Assembly (NCBI RefSeq): GCF_002878395.1
Contig: NW_025850773.1
Coordinates: 140,441 to 204,440 of the forward strand
Reading direction: 5' to 3'
Origin: Capsicum annuum
Taxonomy: Eukaryota > Streptophyta > Magnoliopsida > Solanales > Solanaceae
Length of the DNA: 64,000 bases
Made by a program: the position numbers and the translations under genes. Position 1 is the stretch's first letter. The number at the start of each line of letters is the position of its first letter. Shown here one piece after another: positions 33,014 to 46,200 of this stretch. The notes beneath the pieces are model-generated. The model was not told the DNA's origin, did not search any database, and saw only the letters and a list, made by a program, of their open reading frames with translations.

Positions 33014-35563
33014 TGTAAGACCCCACAAAATTTCTAGCTAATTCAGTCCTTTAAGCTTGTTAAGGGGGTCCCAGACTTAGAAAATTATAGCTAAGTTTTC
33101 AGACTTAGTTTATTTTTATCCTTCAAAATTTGGCAATCTAATTTCGCGACCTTATTGTCCTTTAAATGTCGATATTTTATTTAATTCATGATCAGGAAGG
33201 TCAATGGGTGTTCTCGAACAAGTTTTGGATTTTTCGAACCTCGTTTGACCATATTTGGAATCCTACAATGGTGTACCAATGCAATCTTGGAACGTCGCAT
33301 CATCTATCGTGTTGGTTGATATTTTCCCCAGCTACCAGCGTGCCATTACAGTGACCCAATGTGATCTTGGCATGATGCGGTATTGACGTGCCACGTCGGA
33401 TATCGCGTCGGTAGCCCAGTTTTTGCTTATTAAAACACCGCATTCTTAGGGGTATTTAGGCCTTTTTTCCTCGACCTTCAGCCCCCAAAACACAAAATTT
33501 AGTCACTTTAGAGGCATAATACAATTATTATTAATAAAATCCTCAAGAACAAAACCCTAGATCTATCAATTCAAGAATCAAATTCAAGATATCTCACCAT
33601 CAAGCTTCCCAAATTCAAGCAATAAGGTATGTAAAGTGTTCATCCAAGGGTCCCTTCAACCCTTGGAGTTCAAGAAACTTTTTTAAAAAGCATGAATTGT
33701 GATTTCCATGTTGTGGATTTGAATGTAATCATGTTGATGTTGTGGTATGTGTTCCTAGTTGAAATCTTTATGCATTTCTGGATTTTATGATAGCTTGTAA
33801 GTTAAATTTTGATTCTCTTATATCGAAACCCTTAAATTATGAAGTAATGATGTATTAGCCTTGTTGTTCATGCCCAAGTATAAAGCTCCGCCTACTATGT
33901 GTTTGATAAAATGCTAAATTAAGATTATGGTTCTTTTATGATCCTTTGGTGGTCCAAATGATAAACTTATGCTACACCCACATGTTCATAATGTCCTCCA
34001 TGCTAAAGTTATACCTTGTATGTGTTTGATGGAATTCTCATGAGATTGGTATAATAAAATTATGATGTGCTAGCATGCATTCCTAATCATGTGCAAGTTC
34101 ATGACTTTCGAGTGATTAATGAAAAGCCTCATAGATTGTATTGTGAGTTATTGACCATTGTCAAGTATTCAAGAATTGTCATGTCTTATTACTTTTATGC
34201 TATCGAGTCCTGGGGGTATTTAATACCCAACAGTTTAGCTGTGTGCCTAGAGCCAGTGTCAGTTGTAGAACAGTCTCAGTCATGTCACAATCAGTAGTAC
34301 TCTTATCCAGTTATAGAACTCAGGAAAACTCAGTAAACTCAGTTCATCTCAAAAAATCAGTACAATCAGTAACAGCTCAATAACGCCTAGTATGAACTAG
34401 GAAATCAGTCCAGTGTCTATTCATTTAGGGGTAAGATTCAGCACCAAGTGAACCCAAGGATGGGGACTCACCTATTAGTAGAGGGTGTGATCCTTAGAAG
34501 TAGTCCTTGAGTTGTAGAACTACATAGCCAGCGTAAGTTGAGACATCAAAACCTACTAGATGAGGGTTGATGAGGTGGATTAACCTATAAGTTGAGGGTC
34601 CCACCATTCTCATTTGATTACCTGCGAAATAAGGGTATCTCTTCAGTGTCTTTACCCGCGGCACGGTACTGACACACTTCTAAATGGGTTATAGGTTGGA
34701 CCCTAAATCTATTCAGAGAAAGGGGCATTTCGGTTAGATGATTACCTCCCACAGACTCATTCTCAGTCTTCAGTAAAGAACTCAGATAGTTCTACAGATT
34801 TCAAGACTGTCAGATACAGTCACTCAGCTCTGTTCGAAACTCATCTAGATCCGCCAGAATCAGGACTGTCCGACATAGTCACTCAGTAAATAGTATATTA
34901 GTTATCAATTACACCAGTTAATCAATATTTAGGCTCAGTATTTAGTATTATCTTGATTTCAATTACAGTTCACATATTCATGCATGTACTCTTATTCAAT
35001 CATACTCATGTTATTCAATTATTATTGTTCATGCATATGAACCCGTGCATTTAGCCTTACCTCACTTTGCGTACCAGTACATTCACACGTACTGATGCAT
35101 ACTTTTCTTTTGTGCTATGGTGTTTTATACCATAAGTTCAGACGTACGGGACCCAAAGCATTCTTAGTAGATCATACTTTCAGAAGACAGACTAGCAGTG
35201 AGTCCTTTTCATTTGAGGATATTTTTTTATTTCATTATCTTATTAGATTCAGCATTTAAGTAGATGGAGTTAGTTGGGGGATTGTCCCATCAACTCCTTA
35301 TTCAGATAGTTTAGTTTTAGAGGCTTTCCAGACTAGATATTCAGACAGTATTCAATATTTTAGATCTAATATTTTATCAGATTTTATCATTTCTCTTTAT
35401 CAGTATTACAGTTTTAAACCTTATGGAATTTCAACCCATTATTCCGCATTATACAGTATTATTACTCAGCTATTGTAGCAGGTAATAGTCATGGGTTAGC
35501 TTGTGGTCCTTCGAGATTATAAGCACAGTGTAGCATCCTGGGTACCAAACTCAAGGCGTTACA
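33014..35563 (+). repeat. Element E 3' LTR
   Basis: The full 2.55-kb LTR, TGTAAGACCCC to GGCGTTACA. The word cluster is at 33285-33420, AAACCCTAG at 33552-33560 and AAGGTATGT at 33624-33632. The 3' part holds the CAGATACAGTCACTCAG repeats (about 34810-34890). It differs from the 5' copy at many positions, so E is not recent. Confidence 0.9.
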
Positions 35564-35568
35564 GTGGA

Positions 35569-36190
35569 CCAATGGAAAAAGGTACATTTTTGTAATTATT
35601 GATGATTACTCCAGGTTCACCTGGACTTTATTTTTGGCCTCTAAGGAAGATGCCTTTGATGTCTTTATAATTTTAATCAAAAAAATTAAAAAGAAACTGG
35701 GTACTTCATTAGTTTCCATAAGATCTGACCATGGTACAGAATTTAAGAATGTCAAGTTCTTAGAATGTTGTTCAGCAAATGGTATAGATCATAACTTCTC
35801 TGCTCCTAGAATACCACAACAAAATAGAGTGGTGGACAGGAAGAATAGAACCTTGGAAGATATGGCTAGAACAATGATACTTGCACCAAATATTGCTAAA
35901 AATCTTTGGGCTAAGGCAATAAGTACTGCAATATATATCATAAATAGGTGTATGATCAGACCTATGTTAGAGAAGACTCCCTATGAATTACTAAAAATAA
36001 TAAAGCCAAACATTTCTCATTTTAGAACCTTTGGTTGCAAATATTTCATACATAATAATGGAAAAGATAATCTGGGAAAATTTAATGCTAAAAGTGATGA
36101 GGGAATCTTCCTAGGATACTCACTTCATAGTAAGGCCTATAGGGTTCTAAATATTAGAACAAACTGTATTGAAAAAGTATGCATGTAGTC
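35569..36190 (+). pseudogene. Element D integrase core, continued after element E
   Basis: The reading resumes in frame with the fragment before E. VIIDDYSRFTWTLFLASKED, RSDHGTEFKNVKFLECCSAN and RKNRTLEDMARTMILAP are seen. The open frame 35634-36188 is 184 codons, the second longest in D. The catalytic Glu is replaced: PQQNRVVDRKN instead of the usual VVERKN. It ends with the post-core stretch FRTFGCKYFIHNNGKDNLGK and a TAG stop at 36186-36188. Confidence 0.88.
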
Positions 36191-36519
36191 TTTGATGAAT
36201 TCTTTGTTAATACTAACCTGCAGGAAAGAAGTAACACTGAGGAACAGGTTACACAACCTGGTTCATCAATTGGAGCTACCAAACATGAAGGTACCTCAAT
36301 AGGAGGAACTGAATCTAGAGGCACAGTGACAAGGGGAACTGAGCCATCAACTACCCCAGCTCAGAACATCAGCAGTAATCCTATTAGCTCACAAAGCTTG
36401 ATCCCAAAAGGTTACAAGTATCAAGGATCACATCCTGTTGAAAATGTTCTCACTAATCTCACTTCTGGGATCACTACAAGGTCTGGATGAAGAAGTATGT
36501 GTGCTTTCAAGGCATTACT
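36191..36519 (+). pseudogene. Element D integrase-RT linker
   Basis: An open but poorly conserved linker: TNLQERSNTEEQVTQPGSSI and ESRGTVTRGTEPSTTPAQNI, then LIPKGYKYQGSHPVENVLTN. It is rich in Ser, Thr and Gly, as linkers between integrase and RT in SIRE-type elements are. It ends in a stop after TTRSG. Confidence 0.7.
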
Positions 36520-37235
36520 ATAAGAGATTAAGCCAAAGAAGGTAACAGAGGCATTGCTTAATGCTGATTGGATCATAGCCATGCAGGAAGAGTTAAATCA
36601 ATTTGAGAGAATTAAAGTATGACACTTAGTTCCTCTTCCAAAAGATAGAACAATAATTGGGACTAAGTGGGTGTACAGAAATAAAGTTGATGAGCATGGA
36701 ACAGTTACAAGGAACAAGGCAAGATTGGTGGTCCAAGGATATAATCAAGAAGAAGGCATAGATTTTGATGAGACCTTTGCTCCTGTAGCTAGAATTAAAG
36801 GTATTAGATACTTGTTTCATTTTTTGTCTACATGGGGTTCATTGTATATCAAATGGATGTTAAGAGTGCATTCTTAAATAACATTCTCAAAGAGAAGGTA
36901 TATGTTAAACAACCTCCAGGGTTTGAAAGCAAGGAGTTTCCAGATCATGTGTATAAACTGGATAAGGCCTTGAATGGGTTGAAACAAGCTCCAAGAGGTT
37001 GGTATGAGAGATTGTCAAAGTTTCTACCGGAGCATGGACATACTAGAGGTAAAATTGACAACACTCTTTTCTTGAAAACTGATAGAAAAGATTTGTTAGT
37101 GGTGCAGGTGTATGTAGATGACATTATCTTTGGATCTACAAACATGAACATGACTCATGATTTTTCCAAACTCATGAGTTGTGAATTTGAGATGAGTATG
37201 ATGAGGGAGCTAAACTACTTCTTGGAATTGTAAAT
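36520..37235 (+). pseudogene. Element D reverse transcriptase, 5' part, broken by element F
   Basis: [20 protein letters not shown] and [20 protein letters not shown] are followed by a one-base shift near 36830. The second frame gives [12 protein letters not shown] with the first catalytic Asp kept, LDKALNGLKQAPRGWYERL and VQVYVDDIIFGSTNMNMTHD with the second pair. The coding ends at NYFLEL and TAAAT (37231-37235). CAAAT at 55245-55249 is the other copy of the target site, and the left copy's C-to-T change has made a stop. Confidence 0.88.
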
Positions 37236-39494
37236 TGTAACGCCCCAAAATTTTATCTCGCTATGCCACACGGTGCTTAGGGCTACACATAGCCCCAAGA
37301 TAACCCTTGAAGCTAGACATTACCTCAAGGAATTTAATTCAACAATAGTCATGCACAACAAAAAGATATACAACATCGGGTTCAAGAGAAAAACTGGAGA
37401 ATACTAGACTGTACAACCAAAATATATTGAATATCTGTACATACCAACCCTCTAGTCTGACAAAGCCTCAATACATCAAAATCAAGGAGCCATTGGGACA
37501 AACCCCCAACTGACTCAAACAGTACTGAAACCAATAACAACAGAACAATATCACCAAAAATATAGACACGGTCCTTGAACCATGAGGACTCACCACTGAG
37601 GGAACGTAGTTAAGGCACTCCAATATCGCTAACTCACTGCGGCTGAGTACCTGAACCTACATTACAAGAAAATGTAGCCCAGAGAAAAATATATGGGTCA
37701 GCACTTTGGAATGTACTAAATATGTGAGGGTGCATGCAACAATGCAAATATCATCATAAATAACTCAACTCTTCAACTCAAGATTCGGAGTGACTCGGTA
37801 ATTCAAGAAACTCAACTCTTATGGACATGAAAGGTTCTTATAACTGACATAAACTATGTGAGCAACATAGAGTCCAATGTTTTGCCCTCCTAAGGAGAGA
37901 ACCCCACATTGGCGGGAGCATCGTACTCTTGCCAGAGAGTACAACCTAAATTTAGGGATCACAATGTCATACTCGACCTCTGGCCCACAATTATCAATAT
38001 TAATCCTACGCTGGCACGTAGTTTCAGAAAAATATCATATTTCCCGCTCGGTGCTAAATACTACTCCCAGAGACAAGCTTAGAATGCGTTAAAAAATCCA
38101 CCACAAACATCACAAGGGTCTATCATGAAGACCAATTCAAATCTCTTTCTCATTTATCAAATCATAATCAATTTGTGGATTCTTAACTCGACTAAATCAA
38201 ATCAATCTTTCTCAATATCAAAATGTATCAATTCATTAAATCATGACAACATCAATAACTTTGAGGAAATATCAAGACTCGTTGTAACAACTCAATCCCA
38301 TGAATCAATACACTCAATAATCCAATTTGTCATAAGGAAGCTTAAAGCTTGACATATATCTTGAAAGCACTTGAAATATCAACTCATTGTAGAAATATGA
38401 AATTCACAATATTAAATATCAAGTCATAACTTGGGATTAGAAAAATAATCATGTATAACAAAGCTTGAACAATTTATAATCTCATAATCTCCTGATGAAG
38501 TAATTTGGGTATAAACCCACTTGAAAAATCATATAAATCCAAGATAGAAATCAAAGCTTTGGGCACAAGGACGAAAGAATTGTTGTTGTTCAAAACCTCA
38601 CATACCTTAATCTTTGAAATTGGATGAATTCTAGTGCTTGAGACTCTATCCACACTTGTAATAAATGATTCTCGAAGCCCACACTATGAGAAACTTGATT
38701 CTAAGAGAAATCTTAAAGATTATGGATGATTTTTGGAAGATTAATGTCCTTAAATAAGAACCCTAGATATATTTCTTAAGAGAATTGGAAGAGAGAATGA
38801 AGAAATTAGGGTTTAGATGGGAATTCTCATATATATATGGGCCTCCAAAAGATGAGAAAAGACCAAAATACCCTTACAAAAACATTTTTTAATTTCTGAA
38901 AAAATAGCTGACGACATTCGTGACAAGTCGTCAGACTTGTGACAAGTCATCACGAAATGTCGTCACAAAAGGGTGAATTTTATGATTTTTTGCTTAAGGT
39001 TGACGACATTGGTGATAAGTCATCACACTTGTGACAACTTATCACAAAATGTCATCATTGGGGGTGAAAATTTGCCTAAGGCTGACGATATTGGTGATAA
39101 GTCGTCACACTTATGACGGCTTATCACAAAATATCGTCACTCAGTTTTCCAGCCTGACATGCTGGAGTAAAATAGGAATAACTTTTGGCTCCAATATCGG
39201 ATTTGGGTGAAATTGGTATCATTGGAAAGCTAATTCAATTATCTATATTTTGGTAGGTCATGAGCTCAATAATTCATAGTATCACGAGATCTATGCTCAT
39301 TTGAAGTTGAATATGGCAATATCCTTCCCAACAATTCAATCAGTAAGAAATGTTTTGATTCACCCAATCGCTAGGACATCTTTAAGGCCTTAATACACAT
39401 CACCCTTGATTAGAAAACAACAAAAGCACTATAATTTACTTCTCATGATCTTGAGTCATGGTTGCACTATTGATTAGAGTCTCGGGGTATTACA
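37236..39494 (-). repeat. Element F 3' LTR
   Basis: TGTAACGCCCC at 37236 to GGGTATTACA at 39494. Three repeated units of an inverted TGACGAC...GTCGTCA word lie at 38909-39144. A TATA run (ATATATATG on the + strand, 38829-38839) and TAGGGTTT (telobox on the minus strand, 38807-38814) follow in transcription order, then AAGGTATGT (minus strand, 38600-38608). Confidence 0.87.
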
Positions 39495-39712
39495 ATATCT
39501 CCCCCTTGGAAATATTTATCCTCGAATATTGCCATATAGGCCAAGAATAAGAGAAAATGAGGACGTATAGCTGGAACAACTCACTCAAAGGGATTACTTC
39601 ACTCTATACCTTCGGATACCCTACAAAATGCACGAATTCATGATGGAAGTAGACATATAGCTGAATCTTTAATAAGAAGAGGGCGGAATTAAGAAAGAAT
39701 GGTACCTTCTGC
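39495..39712 (-). other. Element F polypurine tract and 3' untranslated region
   Basis: ATATCTCCCCCTTGG (39495-39509) next to the LTR is a purine run on the element's strand. The rest is short and noncoding. Confidence 0.7.
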
Positions 39713-40102
39713 TCATTTCGAACTCACATAAAAGAGGTGAGGGTACTTGGCTCGCATATCATCTTCAGCTTCCCAAGTAGCACTCTCAACAGATTGATTT
39801 TTCCAAAGCACTTTAAACAAAGGAATTCGTTTGTTCCTTAGCCTACGGATTTGAAAATCCAAAATCTCAACCAAAATCTCCTTAAATGAAAGGCTATCTT
39901 GAATATCTAAGATTTTGGAAGAATCAACCACGAAAGAATCACCACTACACTTCTTAAGCATAGAAACATGAAATACCGGATGAATGCTAGACAACTCTGC
40001 GGGTAACTTCACCTCATATGCTACTTTCCCAACACGGCTCAAAATCCTGTACGGACCAACATAATGGGGACTAAGCTTTCCCTTATTCCCAAATCTCTTC
40101 AC
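39713..40102 (-). pseudogene. Element F integrase C-terminus and chromodomain-like tail
   Basis: A 129-codon open stretch. It starts MKRFGNKGKLSPHYVGPYRI, passes through VHPVFHVSMLKKC and SLSFKEILVEILDFQIRRLR, and ends ATWEAEDDMRAKYPHLFYVS followed by a natural stop. The chromodomain-like tail is complete, which makes this the best preserved such module in the window. It would tether the integrase to modified chromatin. Confidence 0.88.
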
Positions 40103-41100
40103 CCCATGGGTGAAACCTTTAAGTACACCAAATTATCAACATTAAACTCAAGATTTTTTCTTCTCACATTCGCATACGACTTCAGACGACTTTGAGCGGT
40201 CTTCAATCTTTCTTGGATCAACTTAACCTTTTTCATAGCCTCGAACATAGCATCAGGCCCAATCACAGCTGCTTCTCCTACTTCAAACCAACCTACAGGT
40301 GATCTATATCTTCTTCCAAACAAAGTTTTGAATGGGGCCATCTGAATGCTAGCATAGAAACTATTGTTATACGTAAATTCGATCAATGGCAAGTGTTCAT
40401 CCCAACTACCTTTAAAATCAAGTGTGCATACCCTCAACATATCTTCTAAAGTCTGAATGGAGCCTGACTATCTATTTGTGGATAGAAAGCAGAACTTCGA
40501 TAAACTTGGGTACTGAGACCTTTCTGAAAAGCTCTCCAAAACTGGGAACTAAATTGAGTACCCCTATGAGAGATAATAGCCAAAGGAACTCTATGAAGTC
40601 TAACTAATTCTCGAATATACAATATAGCATAATCCTCAGTTGTATAAGATGAATGCACTGGTAAGAAATGAGCTGATTTAGTTAACCGATCTATAACAAC
40701 CCAAATCGAATCATGATGACGACGAGAAGGAGGTAAACCAATTACGAAATCCATATTCATTTCTTCCCACTTCCAAGTAGGAATGCTAAACTCTTGCATT
40801 ACACCACTGGTCCTTTGGTGCTCTACCCTAACCTATTGATAAGTAGAACAATTTGCCACAAATCCTGCTATGTCTTTTTTTATACCATTCCACCAATAGA
40901 TTTCCCGCAAATAACGGTATATCTTGGTAGCACCGAGATGAATAGAATATCGCGTACCATGTGCTTCAGCCATAATTCTCTGCCTTAGATCATCAATATC
41001 GGGAACATATAATCTACCCTATAATCTCAACACACCATCTCTCCTCTAGGGATAAAATCTCTACCTTTTGGTCCTTAACTGACTCTTTTAGTATGACTAA
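40099..41100 (-). pseudogene. Element F integrase zinc finger and core
   Basis: The piece 40446-40799 has NMDFVIGLPPSRRHHDSIWV and HSSYTTEDYAILYIRELVRL, with the first Asp present and the second altered in context (IISHRGTQ: Asp to His). The piece 40099-40440 reads LRVCTLDFKGSWDEHLPLIE and MAPFKTLFGRRYRSPVGWFE. A stop and a frameshift separate them. The zinc-finger Cys pair is disrupted. Confidence 0.85.
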
Positions 41101-41124
41101 ACTAGGATCCTTGTCTTGCTTCTC

Positions 41125-41700
41125 CTATACCTCCGAGACCAAAGAGGACTCGAAACTACTCTGAACTAACATACTCCCTTCAGTAGAATCAAGTAATCTA
41201 ACACCCAACCTAGCCAAATGATGCACATCATAAGCCAATTCTTTCTTATCATTCTCTACATAAGCTACACTACCCATAGACAAATTGTTAAGAGCATCTG
41301 CCAAAACATTGGCCTTGCCCAGGTGATACAACACACTTATATCGTAGTCTTTTAGCAACTCTAACAATCTTCTTTGTCTAAGATTCAACTCCCTTTAAGT
41401 AAACATGTGCTACAGGATTTTGTGATCAGTAAACACATCAAGATGAACACCATACAAATAATGCCTCCATATTTTCAAAGCAAAAACTATAGATGCTAAT
41501 TCAAGATCATGGATTGGGTGATTCTTCTCATGAGGCTTCAACTGTCTAGAGGCGTAAGCTATAACTTTACCCCTCTGCATCAACATACAACCCAAACCAA
41601 CTCTAGAAGTGTCATAATACCCACAAAACCATCAGTACCATTGGGTAAAGCTAACACTGGGGCTGAAGTGAGTCAAATCTTTAACTCCTGAAAACTCTTC
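41125..41700 (-). pseudogene. Element F RNase H
   Basis: [40 protein letters not shown] and [14 protein letters not shown] (41410-41595), then RRLLELLKDYDISVLYHLGK at 41125-41388. The DAS segment at about 41620 is in another frame. The junction between the pieces contains a stop. Confidence 0.85.
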
Positions 41701-42504
41701 TCGCAAGGTTCCGACCACAGGAACTTCACTTTCTTTTGGGTCAACCAGGTCATGGGAGACGCAATGGAAGAGAAGCCCTCAACAAAATAACGATAGTAAC
41801 CAGCTAGACCCAAGAAACTTCTAATGTCAAATGGGGAGGTAGGTCTAGGCTAATTCTGTACAGCTTCTGTCTTTTGGAGATCGACTCTAATGCCTTCGGC
41901 GAAAATAATATGACCCAGAAAAGCAACTGACCTTATCCAAAATTTACACTTGCTAAATTAAGTGAATAATTGATGATCTCTAAGAGTTTGCAAGACAATT
42001 CTAAGATGGTCAGCATGATTATCCTCACTTCGAGAATATACAAGAATATCGTCTATGAATACAATGACAAACATATCAAGATATTGCTTGAACACTCAAT
42101 TCATAAGGTCCATGAAGGCTGCTGGAGCATTGGTTAACCCAAAGGACATGACAAGAAACTGACCATAACGGGTTCGAAAGGTTGTCTTTGAAATATCACA
42201 CTCTCTCACTTTAAGCTAATGATAGCCAGATCTAAGGTCTATTTTTGAGAAGTAGCTCGCACCTTGTAACTGATCAAATAAGTCATCAATTCGAGAAAGA
42301 GGGTACTTGCTCTTAATAGTTACCTTATTGAGTTGACGGTAATCAATGCACATACATAATGTACCATCTTTCTTATGCATGAATAAAATAGGTCTAAGAG
42401 ATCTATTATTAAGTTGACGGTAATCAATGCACATATATAAAGCCTTTGTCTAAGAGATCTTTGAGTTGCTCCTTTAAATCTTTAAGTTCTGCGAGATCCA
42501 TATG
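41701..42504 (-). pseudogene. Element F reverse transcriptase
   Basis: The minus strand at 42216-42434 reads [20 protein letters not shown] and [21 protein letters not shown] repeat of CIDYRQLN within 100 bases shows a small local duplication. The [10 protein letters not shown] box is at about 42045-42075. Stops and shifts separate the parts. The thumb region leads into RNase H as usual. Confidence 0.84.
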
Positions 42505-43221
42505 TTACTGAGGAATGGAAATAGGCTGAGTGCCGGGAAGAAGATCAATCCCAAATTTTATTTCTCTATTAGATGGGACCCCTGGGAGATCTTCTGAGAA
42601 AATATTGGGAAACTCATTAACAGTGGTAACTGACTGAATAGTCGGAGTCTCATACTTAAGGTCTTTAACTCGAACTAGGTGATAGATCCAACCCTTGGAA
42701 ATCAACTTCCTAGCTCTGAGGTAGGATATGAAATATCTCTTCAGAGTTACAGAACTCCCGGAACACTAAAAAATGGGCTCATCAGAAAATTAAAATTTGA
42801 CCACTTGGGTACAAAAATCAATAGATGCCTAGCATGAGTGAAGCCAATCCACAATCAGAATAAAGTCAAAATCAACCATATCTAGCTCAATTAAATCAGC
42901 ACATATGACCCGATGAAGGACAGTGATAGGACACTTCTTATACACTCGCTTAGCAACAATAAATTCTCCTACTGGGGTAGAAACCAAAATAGGCTAGGTA
43001 ATCCGTTCAGAGTCCATCTCAAAATTTACAGCAACTAGAGGTGTCACATAAGAGAAACTCAAACTGGGATCCATCAATACATACACATCGAAATGAAAGA
43101 CATAGAGCATACCAGTGATAATATCTGGAGAGTCCTCCTACTCCTGGCAAGGTGGTATAGCATAGAAGCAATTCTGGCGCGAACTGCCATCAGTACTAGA
43201 AGATGCTCCCAGAGGAGGAAC
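42505..43221 (-). pseudogene. Element F protease and linker, broken by element G
   Basis: [20 protein letters not shown] and [16 protein letters not shown] residues (42505-42705) form the linker. Upstream on the minus strand, up to 43221, the protease body is present in fragments. Element G starts just after TGGGT (43222-43226); the other copy of the target site is TGGGC at 51649-51653. Confidence 0.7.
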
Positions 43222-43226
43222 TGGGT

Positions 43227-46200
43227 AGTAACACCCCAATTTTCTAAACCAAAATGCTACACGGTGCTCATGACCCCAAAGGACCACAAGCTAACCAATG
43301 ACTGATATCTATACCTATACACTACATAATATAACATGAAAATGCGGAAACATGTATTGAATAGCCATAAGGTTCAAATCTAAATAAAAACATCTGATAA
43401 GAATAATGTCTAAAAATGGTATAACAATACAAAAATAAATCTGAAATAACTGTCTGACATGCTATAGTCTAGAAAGCCTCTAAACTGTCTGAATAAGGAG
43501 TTGATAGAACATGTCTCCAACTAACTACGTCTAGCAAAACTAAACTAAAATAATAAATGAAATAAAATAATATTATCCTCGAATGGATGAGGACTCACTG
43601 TAACTCTATGACTGGACTCTACTGCTGATCTAGAGATCGTGCCTCTGAACCTATGGTGTAACATAAGAGAAAGCACCATAGCGCAAATGCGTCAGTACGT
43701 CTGAATGTACTGAGTATACGAGTGAGGTAGGCTAAATGAAAAGGGCTATATGTATGAACAATGCTAACTAATATGAACATGAGAATACATACATGCATAA
43801 GCAACTATAACTTAAATCGTAGTGATACTAACTACTGAGTCTGAATACTGTCGACATGACTTTACTAATACTGAGATACTGAAATAGATGAATGACTATT
43901 TCTGATAGTTTGAATTATAAAGAATTGGTCTAATTGACTATGTCTAAAAGTCTTGAAATTGAATACTCATAACGTAAGCTATGACGACTGACATCACTGA
44001 TATAACTGTGATGATCGGCCTAACCAATGTAACTGATATTGAGCGACTATATCTGACAATCTAAGTTCTGATAGAACTATCTGAGTTCCATTTTATATGG
44101 AGTAACTGAATTTGAGATCAGTCCTATATAGCAGGTGATCTTTCAATCTAATGATTCCAATACTGTTCAACTATAGTTGAGATCAGTCCTATCTAATGGG
44201 TGATCTTGAAGTCTAATTATAATGATAAGGATTGGCTATCTTTAACAGTATTGAATCTGTACTACTGAACTGAGTTGACTGTATCTGATAGTCCTGAATC
44301 TGTAACTAAAAATATTAAATGTATTCATCTAACCGATATGCCCCATGCTAATCTGACTGGGGTCCAATCTCTACCCTGACTGGAAGGGTGCCAGTACCGC
44401 GCCACCAGTAAAGACAATTATTGTGGAGTCAGTCCTAATCTAGCAGGTGACTCTTGGGATCAGTCCTATATATATATCTATATATGCTAACGGGTGACCC
44501 CTGAGTATGTCAGTCCTATCTAACGGGTGACATCTTATACCGATGTTGGCTACGTAGTTCTGGAACTTAGGAATTACTTCTAAGGATCTCAGTCCTAATC
44601 TAGCGGTTGAATCCTCACACCTAGGCTCACTCGGTGCTAAATCCTACTCTTATCTGAAAGATACTAAACTGGATAACTAAGCTAAACTGAATAACTGAAC
44701 GAAACTTATTAGCTAAACTAATATTGATTAACTGGACTGATACTAGTGGTATTGTTTAGTCATACTAGTGGTATGACTAACGAAATATACTGAGTTCTGA
44801 GGACTGTATGAGAGTACTGAAGTTACTGAGATCGCTAGGAATGCTGCTGTTACTGAGATCACTGAGATTACTGAGTACTGAGGCTACTGAACTACTAAGA
44901 CTGTTGAGATTTTTGAGTTTTCCTGAGTCACATGACTAACTGAATTCTATAGACCATGGCTTGACTGAGAGCATCATGAGAACATGACATGGATCTAGGC
45001 ACATAGCTATAATTTTGGGTATGAATACCCCTAGGACTGATGGAAGGAAACTGACATAACATGGCTGACTTGATCATAAGATTGGAGTCCACAACTGACA
45101 TTGTCATAAGTAGGGGTTATTATACTTTATCTAGTTCTTCAATATCTTAAGCATGGTAGGGAGTGCATGGATATATTTTATGTACATATTGTATATCTCT
45201 ATTATCATACATGTTTCATACCAGAACAATAGCAATACATCAATAGCATGGAATTCATATTGAAGTATATAGCTAACATGGACTTGTCATTTAGATATCA
45301 TGGAACCATGTAAACATGAATTTCTAGAATCCTAAGCATTTTATCAAACACCTTGCATGCACTCTTTAAGGCATAGGTGTGCTTATCAATTTGAAAATCT
45401 TAATCCATCCAAAATTCATGGGTTTCAACTAACCTATCACATGCTTCATGAAAAACACATCAAGATACAACCTTGAATCCAAACAACAATCATCAACATG
45501 AATATTTTTATAACACAATAAGGAACTTATAATTTATAATTTAAAACATGATTCTTGAGCTCCATGGATGAAAAGGACCCATAGATGAACATTATATATA
45601 TCTTAGATTAAGAATTCGTGAAGATTGGCGGCAAAATTTCCTTGAAATTGACTCTTCTATGAAAATCCTAGGGCTTGTTCTTGAGAGTTTTGATCTTAAG
45701 AGGAAACCCTAATCTTATGGTTGATAATGTATGAGAGAGATTTTTGATATGTTTAACCAAAGAGAATGGAAGATATTATGCTCCTTGAGGGTTATAAGTC
45801 ATGGAAAGTGAAGGGAAAAAACCAAAATACCCTTACTAAAATGTCCCTCAAGTTCTAGAAAGAAAAGATGACGACATTCGTGACAAGGCATCAAAAATAT
45901 GACAGTCCGTCAAAAATATTGTCACACAGAAGCTGGTTGCTGCCTAAGGCTGACGACCATTTTGACAAGGCGTCACAAATGTGAGAGGTTCTCAAAAATA
46001 TCATCACACAGTTGCCAGCCCCATATGTTGGAGTAAATTAGATATAACTCCTTTCTCCAATATCAAATTTAGGAAAAATTGGTATCATTGGAAAGATAAT
46101 TCAAAGATATTTCATTTGATATATAGTAAGCCACCCAGTTCATCATATACAATGAGTTATGATCGATTGAATTTGACCTAAGTTTTGACGCTCGCTAAAA

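Larger units (their letters stand above)
25750..35563 (+). mobile_element. Element E: Ty3/gypsy chromovirus (Tekay/Del-like), inserted in element D
   Basis: An element of about 9.8 kb with LTRs starting TGTAAGACCCC at 25750 and 33014. A perfect 5-bp target duplication, GTGGA, flanks it (25745-25749 and 35564-35568). The plus-strand gene order is gag, protease, RT, RNase H, integrase, chromodomain. The 5' LTR has lost its last ~190 bases together with the primer-binding site. The 3' UTR (32638-32997) is related to the one in the non-autonomous element G. All genes carry stops and shifts. Confidence 0.92.

Noticed and set aside
37877..38352. 71- and 75-codon plus-strand frames, with near copies at 53626-54101
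   Set aside because: They recur because both lie in LTRs of F. Conservation reflects LTR identity, not coding.
43619..43804. Short minus-strand frame in the LTR of G
   Set aside because: No motif; LTR sequence.
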